DNA from: an uncultured Lachnospiraceae bacterium
Lineage (GTDB): Bacteria; Bacillota; Clostridia; Lachnospirales; Lachnospiraceae
Reading direction: 5' to 3'
Length of the DNA stretch: 64,000 nucleotides
Assembly (NCBI GenBank): GCA_910576815.1
Contig: CAJTKA010000015.1
Location: forward strand, 1 to 64,000
In this document: positions 1 to 7,616 of the stretch, piece after piece
Position numbering within the stretch: position 1 is the first letter of the stretch
How the letters are laid out: every line of letters starts with the position of its first letter
The notes under the pieces: generated by a model
What the model saw: the letters and a program-made list of their open reading frames with translations, nothing else
What the model was told of the DNA's origin: nothing
Database searches by the model: none
Made by a program: the position numbers and the translations under genes

Positions 1-132
1 CGCCCTTTCATTTACAGTTCTACCATGATTTCATATAGATAACTCTTTATTATCATTCGTAGATAGAAATAACTCGAAAAATCTCTCACATCCTTCACAT
101 TTAGAGCCAGAGCTGTCTAAACAATCCCACAA

Positions 133-161
133 TTTACTTTTAGATGCTGCTATGCTATACT
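133..161 (+). promoter_or_regulatory. Probable sigma-A promoter of the first ATPase gene
   Basis: A TTTACT box at 133-138 and a TATACT box at 156-161 are separated by 17 bases, and a TGC precedes the -10 box (extended -10). Transcription would start near 168, giving a leader of about 75 bases before the ATG at 242. Sequence match only. Confidence 0.5.
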
Positions 162-184
162 GTTATAGATATTGAAAGCGCATA

Positions 185-201
185 CTGCACTATATGTGCA
201 G
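185..201. repeat. Dyad symmetry downstream of the first promoter
   Basis: CTGCAC (185-190) and GTGCAG (196-201) form perfect 6-bp arms around TATAT. It lies about 20 bases after the predicted transcription start, so it could be an operator or a leader hairpin. No regulator can be assigned. The rest of 1-241 shows nothing else recognisable. Confidence 0.35.
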
Positions 202-241
202 AGTGGACCTGATTTAGGCTGAATCAGAATTTGGGGGATTT

Positions 242-1936
242 ATGGCGAGAACCGTAGGGATCGGGATCCAGGATTTTAGCAGGATCATTGAAAATAATTA
301 TTTTTACGTGGATAAGACCCACTTTATAAAAGAGTGGTGGGAAGGCGGTGACAGTGTTACCCTGATCACCAGACCACGCCGCTTTGGGAAGACTCTGGCC
401 ATGAGCATGACGGAGCAGTTTTTCTCGGTCAAATATGCGGGTCGGAGTGATCTGTTTGAAGGGCTATCCATCTGGCAGGAAGAAAAGTATCGTGCCTTGC
501 AGGGAACATATCCCGTGATCAGTCTTTCGTTTGCCAATATCAAAGAGACAGACTATAAGGATACACGGGATAAGATTGTACAACTTCTTGCCGGTGAATA
601 TGCAAGATGTGCTTTTTTGCTGGAAGGAGACTGCCTGAATGAGCAGGAAAAGGATCTGTTCCGCAGAAAGACGGTGGACATGGGCGATGTGGATGCGACG
701 CTGGCGCTTCACCAGCTGTCGGAATATCTGTGTCGCTATTACGGCAAGAGGGTCATCATCCTGCTGGATGAATACGATACGCCCATGCAGGAAGCCTATG
801 TACACGGCTATTGGGAAGAACTTGTTGCGTTTACCAGAAGCATGTTCAATTCCACTTTTAAGACAAACCCGTGGCTGGAACGGGGAATCATGACGGGGAT
901 CACCAGGGTCAGCAAGGAATCCATCTTTTCGGATCTGAATCATTTGGAAGTGGTCACCACGACGTCGGGAAAATATGAAACGGCTTTTGGATTTACCGAA
1001 GAAGAAGTGTTCATAGCGCTGGACGAATTTGGAATGGGAGAGGAAAAGGAAAAGGTCAAGTGGTGGTACGACGGTTTCATTTTCGGGAGTTCGAAAGATA
1101 TCTATAATCCCTGGTCGATCTTAAATTTACTGGATAAAAGGGAAATGACGTCTTATTGGGCGAATACCAGTTCCAACGGGCTGGTGGGGAAGCTGATCAG
1201 AGAGGGCGCCAGGGACGTGAAGCAGTCCTTCGAGTGTCTGATGAAGGGGGAACATCTATGGATCCCCATTGACGAACAGATCGTCTACGATCAGCTTGAC
1301 AATAATGAATATGCCATTTGGAGCCTGCTTGTCGCGAGCGGATATCTGAAGATCCTGGATTATGAAAAATATGAGGATGACGATTCTATCGTGGAACCGA
1401 AGTACGAGCTTGTGCTGACGAACCATGAGGTGGAGATCATGTTCAAAAATATGATCAGGGGTTGGTTCGCGGGTGTGACATCGAACTATAACGATTTTAT
1501 CAAGGCACTCCTGACGGACGATCGGGAGGCTATGAATGAATATATGAACCGGGTGTCGGTTGCGACGTTCAGCTATTTTGATACAGGGAAGCATGGATTT
1601 GGGAAAGCGGAGCCGGAGCGGTTCTATCACGGATTCGTGCTTGGGCTGATGGTGGATCTGGAAGACCGGTATGAGATCACCTCGAACCGCGAGAGCGGCT
1701 TTGGCAGATATGATATCATGCTCGTGCCGAAGCGGGCGGAACTGGACGCTGTTGTGATCGAGTTTAAGGTTTATAATCCCAGAAGGGATAACAGTCTTGA
1801 AGATACTGTATCAGCAGCGCTTACACAGATCGAGGAAAAGAAGTATGCGCAGACACTTATTGCGAAAGGGATCCCGGAGGAGCGGATCAGGAAATACGGG
1901 TTTGCGTTTGAGGGGAAAGAAGTGTTGATCGGGTAG
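242..1936 (+). CDS. AAA-like ATPase with C-terminal PD-(D/E)XK nuclease-fold domain
   Basis: 564-residue protein of the family pairing an AAA-ATPase_like domain with a PDDEXK_9-type domain. The P-loop-like motif RPRRFGKTL is at about residues 44-52 and a Walker B-like LLDEYDTPM at about 172-180. Near the C-terminus (about 490-515) a GRYDIML...VIEFKVY pattern fits the D and E-x-K residues of the PD-(D/E)XK fold. The N-terminal block (FSRIIENNYFYVDKT) is typical of the family. Many copies occur in genomes of gut Firmicutes and Bacteroidetes, and the cellular role is not established; defence or mobile-element functions have been suggested. A GGGG-rich ribosome binding site precedes the ATG. It has its own promoter and its base composition differs from the AT-rich cassette that follows. 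Confidence 0.85.
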   Translation: MARTVGIGIQDFSRIIENNYFYVDKTHFIKEWWEGGDSVTLITRPRRFGKTLAMSMTEQFFSVKYAGRSDLFEGLSIWQEEKYRALQGTYPVISLSFANIKETDYKDTRDKIVQLLAGEYARCAFLLEGDCLNEQEKDLFRRKTVDMGDVDATLALHQLSEYLCRYYGKRVIILLDEYDTPMQEAYVHGYWEELVAFTRSMFNSTFKTNPWLERGIMTGITRVSKESIFSDLNHLEVVTTTSGKYETAFGFTEEEVFIALDEFGMGEEKEKVKWWYDGFIFGSSKDIYNPWSILNLLDKREMTSYWANTSSNGLVGKLIREGARDVKQSFECLMKGEHLWIPIDEQIVYDQLDNNEYAIWSLLVASGYLKILDYEKYEDDDSIVEPKYELVLTNHEVEIMFKNMIRGWFAGVTSNYNDFIKALLTDDREAMNEYMNRVSVATFSYFDTGKHGFGKAEPERFYHGFVLGLMVDLEDRYEITSNRESGFGRYDIMLVPKRAELDAVVIEFKVYNPRRDNSLEDTVSAALTQIEEKKYAQTLIAKGIPEERIRKYGFAFEGKEVLIG

Positions 1937-1990
1937 AGTTTCCAGCCTGTTAGTAAAGAATGTGACTGTATTTGGATAAGGAGTAAAAAG

Positions 1991-3217
1991 ATGCAGAATA
2001 GGAAAATAATCTGGCATTTCAGCAGAGAAAATATCAGTGATCGTCCCATCATTCTTTGGGGTGGTGGATTATATGGAGAAATCGCATACCGCGTGATTAC
2101 AGATCTATGGAATGGTGAAATAGATGCAATCGTTGATAATAAATTTTCTAAGGTTTCGTGGTATGCCGATGATTTAATGCGTTCTGATAAATTACGGGAA
2201 TATAAAAGTGCGGATGTTCTTATTTGTGCAGCAAATGCTTTTCAGACAATTTATGAAGAAATCCAATTGTTGAGCGATGATATTCGGGTTTTTGACTTAA
2301 AGGAAATTCTGAGTGAGTATAAGAACTATTATGAGAAGAACAATTTGACTGCTCAAAGTCCATATTTATACGGCGATATTGATTTTGAAGAAATTTGCTT
2401 GCGATATCAATATTACGCGGGTGAAAATAATGGGTATTGTAATAAGATATATCTTCCCTATTGTGTCCTTTGTATTACTACGAAATGCTCTCTCAGATGC
2501 AAAAATTGCGCAGCGTTTATCACGCGCTATAAACCACAGAAAGATTATTCGCTGGAATATATCAAAAAGAACTTTGGTCGGATACTCGAAGTGGTAGATG
2601 GCATTCAGGAGTTGGAGCTGATGGGTGGCGAGCCTTTTTTACACAGTGAGTTTAATGCTGTTTTACAGTGGTGTATTGAGCAGAAAAAGATCCACGCGGT
2701 TAAGATCGTGACGAATGGAACGATTATGCCGAAGGAGTCGACATGGCAGATCATGAAAAATAATAAGATAAAGCTTGTCATAGACAATTATGGGGAATTG
2801 TCAAGATTATATGATACCATGATTCTACGGGCACAGGAGAGCGGCGTGAGATATGAAGAACAGAATTTGCAGACATGGTATCAACTGGAGCCCATTGACA
2901 GGAAAAATATTTCCGAGGACGGATTAAAGAAAATATATCATGATTGTAATTTCAGGACATGCATCGGCATGACGAACGGAAGATTTTATCATTGTAATGT
3001 AGCAGGACACATGAATACGGTAGGATTGCTGACTGATGAGGAAAGTGATTACGTTGAACTGGAAAATAGGGAGTGGGACTTAGAGGAACTGCGGGACGCA
3101 ATCCGAGAACTTCTGGCAATTCAATATTTAAAGGCATGTGATTATTGTAATTATCCAAAAGGCATGGAAATACCCGTGGCGGAACAAGCAGTAGAATATG
3201 TGGAGAACGAGACGTGA
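1991..3217 (+). CDS. Radical SAM protein with N-terminal Rossmann-like domain
   Basis: 408 residues. The CX3CX2C motif binding the 4Fe-4S cluster of radical SAM enzymes is at C166, C170 and C173 (TKCSLRCKNC), followed by the GGEPFL motif. Further cysteines near the C-terminus (CNFRTC, FYHC, CDYC) suggest an auxiliary SPASM-like cluster. Residues about 18-105 form a separate nucleotide-binding-like domain (ILWGGGLYG at 21-29, then AIVDN) that resembles domains in the pyruvyl transferase-like and sulfotransferase genes downstream. An AAGGAG ribosome binding site precedes the ATG. The stop overlaps the GTG start of the next gene by four bases, so they are translationally coupled. Substrate unknown; context suggests modification of a sugar or aglycone of the surface glycan. 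A peptide-modifying role is possible but no precursor peptide gene is visible nearby. Confidence 0.8.
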   Translation: MQNRKIIWHFSRENISDRPIILWGGGLYGEIAYRVITDLWNGEIDAIVDNKFSKVSWYADDLMRSDKLREYKSADVLICAANAFQTIYEEIQLLSDDIRVFDLKEILSEYKNYYEKNNLTAQSPYLYGDIDFEEICLRYQYYAGENNGYCNKIYLPYCVLCITTKCSLRCKNCAAFITRYKPQKDYSLEYIKKNFGRILEVVDGIQELELMGGEPFLHSEFNAVLQWCIEQKKIHAVKIVTNGTIMPKESTWQIMKNNKIKLVIDNYGELSRLYDTMILRAQESGVRYEEQNLQTWYQLEPIDRKNISEDGLKKIYHDCNFRTCIGMTNGRFYHCNVAGHMNTVGLLTDEESDYVELENREWDLEELRDAIRELLAIQYLKACDYCNYPKGMEIPVAEQAVEYVENET

Positions 3218-4083
3218 AAGTGTTGATTACAGGCGGAAATGGTTTTATTGGTCGAAATTTAGCTGAAAGCCTGAGAAAGTATAAACTTACTGTTTTGGGG
3301 CGAAAAGAGCTGGATTTACTGGATACGAAAGCAGTGGAGGCCTATCTAAAACAAAATTATTTTGATGTAGTGATTCATGCGGCTAATGTTAATACATCAA
3401 GAACTGCAGATATATCACCCTATATTTCCTTGGATGGTAATTTACGCATGTTTTCAAACTTGGAACGTTGCCATGACTGTTATGGGAAAATGTATTATTT
3501 TGGTTCGGGTGCAGAATATGATATGCTGCATTATGTCGCAGATATGAAGGAGGAGTACTTTGGCACTTATGTGCCGAAAGATCCTTATGGATTTTCCAAG
3601 TATATTATGTCAAAAATTTGCTGCCAATCGGATAATATATATGATTTGCGATTGTTTGGTGTATATGGGAAGTATGAGGAATGGGAGCGGCGTTTTATCT
3701 CGAATGCAATATGCAGGGCATTAAAGGGAAAGGACATTACGCTCCAAAAAAATGTTTATTTTGATTATCTTTGGGTAGAAGATTTAGGCAATATTATGAT
3801 GTGGTTTGTCGAGAATAAACCGCATCATAAATGTTATAATGTATGCAGAGGAACAAAAATTGATTTATATACACTGGCATGCATGGTTCGGACGGAATTG
3901 TGTATTGATTGTAATATTCTTGTGGGAGAATCTGGTTGGAAGCCGGAGTACACAGGAAATAACGAGAGACTTTTGAGAGAAATTGGAGACTATCAATTTA
4001 CGGGGTTTAAAGAGTCTATTAAGAATTTATGTCAATATTATATAGATAATATTAACGATATTGATGAAGCAAAATTATCCTAA
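3214..4083 (+). CDS. NAD(P)-dependent sugar epimerase/reductase (extended SDR)
   Basis: 289 residues starting at GTG. The N-terminal TGGNGFIG (residues 6-13) is the glycine-rich nucleotide-binding motif of extended short-chain dehydrogenases and a YGFSK sequence provides the catalytic Tyr-x-x-x-Lys. RLFGVYG and a late DYLWVEDLG match the conserved positions of nucleotide-sugar epimerases and reductases (RmlD/GalE/fucose synthase group). The exact substrate cannot be read from sequence. Because RfbG and RfbH are encoded later in the window without an adjacent 4-ketoreductase, this enzyme is one candidate for that missing step, but it sits 17 kb away in a different cassette. It overlaps the radical SAM gene by four bases and is AT-rich like its neighbours. 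Confidence 0.8.
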   Translation: MKVLITGGNGFIGRNLAESLRKYKLTVLGRKELDLLDTKAVEAYLKQNYFDVVIHAANVNTSRTADISPYISLDGNLRMFSNLERCHDCYGKMYYFGSGAEYDMLHYVADMKEEYFGTYVPKDPYGFSKYIMSKICCQSDNIYDLRLFGVYGKYEEWERRFISNAICRALKGKDITLQKNVYFDYLWVEDLGNIMMWFVENKPHHKCYNVCRGTKIDLYTLACMVRTELCIDCNILVGESGWKPEYTGNNERLLREIGDYQFTGFKESIKNLCQYYIDNINDIDEAKLS

Positions 4084-4144
4084 AATTAAATAGAGAAGGA
4101 TTTTTGTATTAAGAGAAAGCTGAAATGAAGGAGGGTGCCATAGG

Positions 4145-5410
4145 ATGAAGTATGCAAAATTTGTAAATACGAAACCGGTAGGATATCATGATGTTGTGCG
4201 AATGACTAATATGGGAGACAGTGTACAGGCATTTGCCGTCGATCATTTATTCAGATATGCCGGAGTGAACCAAAATGACGTCATAGGAATTCCATGTAGA
4301 AGCGCTGAGGCGGAAGAACCCTGTTATTTGGTGGTTCAAGGGCATTTTGGGCGGCAATATGACATGGGTTTTATGCATAATGACAATATTTATCCTATTT
4401 TTATTGGGTTTGCATTGAAAGACGTTTTTCTTACGGATGAGGAAGTAAGATATTTTAAAAAATATGAACCAATTCTGTGTAGAGACGAACTTACGAAAAA
4501 TACTCTGACAGGCTATGGTGTTGAGGCGTATCTCTCAGGCTGCCTGTCAGTTTGCTTTCCCAAAAGAGACCAGCATGCAAAAGGAAAAAGAGATAAATAT
4601 TATTTTGTTGATGTAAAGAAACCATTTTTGGATTTGGTTCCAGAGAATATAAAGCAAAATGCAGTTTATACTTCGCAGAACTTATATATGGATGAAGTAA
4701 ATGTGGATTCCATGGAACGTGGCGATCAAATGGCATGGAAACTCATAAAGGAATATAGTGACAATGCCAAAATGGTCATCACATCCAGGCTGCATTGTAT
4801 GACACCTTGTATGGCTATGGGGATTCCAACGATTGCGGTAGGGAATAATTTTTCCCATAGATATTCCTTTGTGGATGCCTTTTTAGAGTCGTATGATGAA
4901 GAACAATTTGCAGGGTTTGATTGGAGTATTCCCAAAGGAAAAGCAGATGTAGAAGAAGTGAAGGAGTTATTGCTTTGTGCAGGAAAATCCATGCTTGCAC
5001 GTAACCCGGATATGGATAAAATCAAAAGGCTGGATCAGTTTTATTCTAATAGGAATAGATGGCTTTATTGCAAGGGAATTAAGAAAGAATTGAAAACAAT
5101 TTTTAATGGGGTAGAAAGACCGGAGTATATTCTTTGGGGAGCTTCGTCAGGGGGGTTTGCAGTGTATGAGGCACTAAGAGACCTATGGCCAAATCAGGAA
5201 ATGGTAGCAATTGTGGATAGTTATGCAGAAGGAATTTTTGGAGGAAAAGTAATCCGGAAGCCAGAAGAGGCAATTGTAAAGAATCCGAATGCTATTGTTA
5301 TTATTTCTACTATGTCGGGGTTGGAAAGCGCGGAAGAATTGTTACAAAAATTAGATAAAAAGAGAGACAGAGACTATTTTGTTGTACATGAAAATAAAAT
5401 AGGCGGGTGA
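4145..5410 (+). CDS. Polysaccharide pyruvyl transferase family protein with C-terminal Rossmann-like domain
   Basis: 421 residues. The first 300 or so match the polysaccharide pyruvyl transferase family (PS_pyruv_trans): an early NMGDSVQAFAV motif and a later MVITSRLHCMTPCMAMGIP block. Such enzymes add ketal-linked pyruvate from phosphoenolpyruvate to sugars, although some members of this GT-B-like fold may have other roles. Residues about 330-420 form an extra domain starting YILWGASSGGFA and continuing VAIVDS, similar to the N-terminal domain of the radical SAM protein. A strong AAGGAGGG lies 10 bases before the ATG. The gene follows the SDR after 61 bases and precedes the sulfotransferase, so the product probably modifies the same glycan. 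Confidence 0.75.
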   Translation: MKYAKFVNTKPVGYHDVVRMTNMGDSVQAFAVDHLFRYAGVNQNDVIGIPCRSAEAEEPCYLVVQGHFGRQYDMGFMHNDNIYPIFIGFALKDVFLTDEEVRYFKKYEPILCRDELTKNTLTGYGVEAYLSGCLSVCFPKRDQHAKGKRDKYYFVDVKKPFLDLVPENIKQNAVYTSQNLYMDEVNVDSMERGDQMAWKLIKEYSDNAKMVITSRLHCMTPCMAMGIPTIAVGNNFSHRYSFVDAFLESYDEEQFAGFDWSIPKGKADVEEVKELLLCAGKSMLARNPDMDKIKRLDQFYSNRNRWLYCKGIKKELKTIFNGVERPEYILWGASSGGFAVYEALRDLWPNQEMVAIVDSYAEGIFGGKVIRKPEEAIVKNPNAIVIISTMSGLESAEELLQKLDKKRDRDYFVVHENKIGG

Positions 5411-5462
5411 ATGAATTAAGCGTTTGGAGTGGATTGTTTGGGTAAGATTGAGAGGGAAAGTA

Positions 5463-6701
5463 ATGAATGAAAAGAAAATAATTCAAAAAAATTTACAGAA
5501 TTTTTTTTGTAACAATAATAACAAGAAAGTAGTTATTTTACCGCTAAGAAATTTATCAGGTTTAGTAAGGGATATTTTAAATGATGAATATAGTATCCAA
5601 GAACAGTTTTTAGTAGACAATTACGCTTATGATATGAAGCATATATATCCGATGGATTGTATGCCTGATGGATATGAGAATTGTACATTCTTGCTTGCTG
5701 CATTCGGAAACACAAAGAAAATTCTTACAGAAAAGCTCTTAGAATATGTTTCGGAAGATAGAATTGTGGATTTGTTGTTTGATGAAGAACGGGATGAAGT
5801 TTTTCGCAGTAATTCTAAAGTACATATTGATTTTTTGTGCCCTGGTTTTGCAAAATGTGGTACTACATCTTTACATTATGCACTTTCTCAGAATCCCAAA
5901 ATTTTTTTGCCAAAAGTAAAAGAAACATGTTTTTTGAGATATTCCGTCAACGAATCAACTCATGAAACATTCAAGCACCATTATTGTAATGAGGATACCT
6001 TGGGTAAAATTGTAGGTGATATAGAACCGTCATATATATGTAATGCGGAAGATGTTTATCGATATTTCGGAAATGATTTGAAACTTATTTTTTGTGTTAG
6101 AAATCCTATCAATGCACTTTACTCAAATTTTAAAATGGCCTTTAGAAATGAGATGGTTATGTTTGAATCCAGTTCCATTGAGTCGGATGCATTGGAACGT
6201 TTTGAACAGGTTAGCCCGGAAATGTTTGACAGATGGGCAATGAAATGCAGATATAAGGAACGGTATTCGGAGCGAATCAAGGCGTTCTTAGAGTACTATT
6301 CTAGGGAGCAAATCAAAATTGTTGTTATTGAGGAGTTATATGCTGATATATATGGTGTCATGAATGATTTGCAGGATTTTTTGAATATACCGGAAAAAGA
6401 TAAGATAGAATATAGGAGTTTTCCGCAAGAGAATATTGGTAGTAAAGTATCTAAAAATCAGGAATGTTTAGAAATTAATATGGGTATAAAACAACTTTAT
6501 TTTAATTTGGTGCAGAAGGGAGATTTCCAATCAATTGCCTTATTGCGGGATGTTCGTGATAAAATTGAAAGAATTACGCTGGTGGATTACAACGAACCCA
6601 TGCTGGAATCTACCCGTCAGAATTTGTTGGATTATTACATGGACAGCATTCACGATCTGGAGCGAATGCTTGGAAGAAGCCTGCAGGGTGTGTGGTACTG
6701 A
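5463..6701 (+). CDS. PAPS-dependent sulfotransferase with N-terminal Rossmann-like domain
   Basis: 412 residues from the ATG at 5463; an upstream in-frame start at 5424 would add 13 residues with no better ribosome binding site. The sulfotransferase domain begins at about residue 122: GFAKCGTTSLHYAL (128-141) is the 5'-phosphosulfate-binding loop with K131, and CVRNPINALYS (211-221) supplies the Arg and Ser that bind the 3'-phosphate of PAPS. Residues 20-110 resemble the nucleotide-binding-like domain of the two upstream modification enzymes (VVILPLRNLSG, then LVDN). It transfers sulfuryl groups, most likely to sugar hydroxyls. The gene is AT-rich, but cysD starts only 14 bases after its stop, placing it directly with PAPS biosynthesis. 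The cytoplasmic enzyme would act on glycan or lipid-linked precursor before export. Confidence 0.85.
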   Translation: MNEKKIIQKNLQNFFCNNNNKKVVILPLRNLSGLVRDILNDEYSIQEQFLVDNYAYDMKHIYPMDCMPDGYENCTFLLAAFGNTKKILTEKLLEYVSEDRIVDLLFDEERDEVFRSNSKVHIDFLCPGFAKCGTTSLHYALSQNPKIFLPKVKETCFLRYSVNESTHETFKHHYCNEDTLGKIVGDIEPSYICNAEDVYRYFGNDLKLIFCVRNPINALYSNFKMAFRNEMVMFESSSIESDALERFEQVSPEMFDRWAMKCRYKERYSERIKAFLEYYSREQIKIVVIEELYADIYGVMNDLQDFLNIPEKDKIEYRSFPQENIGSKVSKNQECLEINMGIKQLYFNLVQKGDFQSIALLRDVRDKIERITLVDYNEPMLESTRQNLLDYYMDSIHDLERMLGRSLQGVWY

Positions 6702-6715
6702 GAGGGAGAGAAGTT

Positions 6716-7615
6716 ATGAGCGAATTAAGTCATTTAGACGCTTTGGAAGCGGAAGCAATCTATATCATGAGGGAGGTCGCGGCGGAATGTGAAAAGCCAG
6801 TCATGCTCTATTCGATCGGCAAGGACAGTTCGGTTATGCTGCATCTTGCCCTGAAAGCATTCTATCCGGAGAAGCCGCCGTTTCCGTTTATGCACATTGA
6901 CACCACTTGGAAATTTCATGAGATGATAGCGTTTCGTGATCATGTGGCGCAGAAATACGGTCTGGAAATGCTGGTTTATACCAACGAAGAAGGCGTCCGT
7001 CAGGGCATCAACCCCTTCGATCACGGCGCCGCCTATACGGATATCATGAAAACGCAGGCATTGAAGCAGGCGCTTGACAAATACGGGTTCACGGCCGCTT
7101 TTGGAGGCGGCAGGAGGGATGAGGAGAAATCCAGAGCCAAGGAGCGCATTTTTTCTTTCCGAAACCCGGAGCATGCATGGGATCCCAAGAACCAGCGGCC
7201 GGAAATGTGGAAAGCGTACAATACGAGGATCAAAAAGGGCGAGAGCATTCGGATTTTCCCACTTTCCAACTGGACGGAGAAGGATATCTGGCAGTATATC
7301 CGCAGAGAAAATATAGAGATCGTGCCCCTCTATTTTGCGAAGGAGAGGCCCGTTGTCTATCGTGACGGCAATATCATTATGGTTGATGATGACCGTATGA
7401 AGCTCCTTCCGGGAGAAACAATCGAGCACAAAAAGGTCCGGTTCCGTACTCTGGGGTGTTATCCCCTGACTGGAGGCGTAGAGTCGCAGGCGGATACCTT
7501 GGATGCGATCATAGAGGAAACACTGAGCAGCGTCACTTCCGAGCGGACAAGCCGTGTGATCGATCATGAGGCGGCGGGCAGTATGGAGAGACGTAAGAGA
7601 GAGGGGTATTTCTAG
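6716..7615 (+). CDS. cysD: Sulfate adenylyltransferase subunit 2 (CysD)
   Basis: 299 residues, close to E. coli CysD (about 302). The start at 6716 is preceded by GAGAGGGAGAG and matches the usual N-terminus (MSELSHLDALE). YSIGKDSSV at about 32-40 is the PP-loop ATP pyrophosphatase motif; GGGRRDEEKSRAKER and FSFRN are family signatures. With CysN it makes adenosine 5'-phosphosulfate from sulfate and ATP. It follows the sulfotransferase after 14 bases and its stop is one base from the cysN start, so the three are one transcription unit. Base composition changes abruptly here: the sulfotransferase is AT-rich and cysD is not. Confidence 0.95.
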   Translation: MSELSHLDALEAEAIYIMREVAAECEKPVMLYSIGKDSSVMLHLALKAFYPEKPPFPFMHIDTTWKFHEMIAFRDHVAQKYGLEMLVYTNEEGVRQGINPFDHGAAYTDIMKTQALKQALDKYGFTAAFGGGRRDEEKSRAKERIFSFRNPEHAWDPKNQRPEMWKAYNTRIKKGESIRIFPLSNWTEKDIWQYIRRENIEIVPLYFAKERPVVYRDGNIIMVDDDRMKLLPGETIEHKKVRFRTLGCYPLTGGVESQADTLDAIIEETLSSVTSERTSRVIDHEAAGSMERRKREGYF

Positions 7616-7616
7616 G

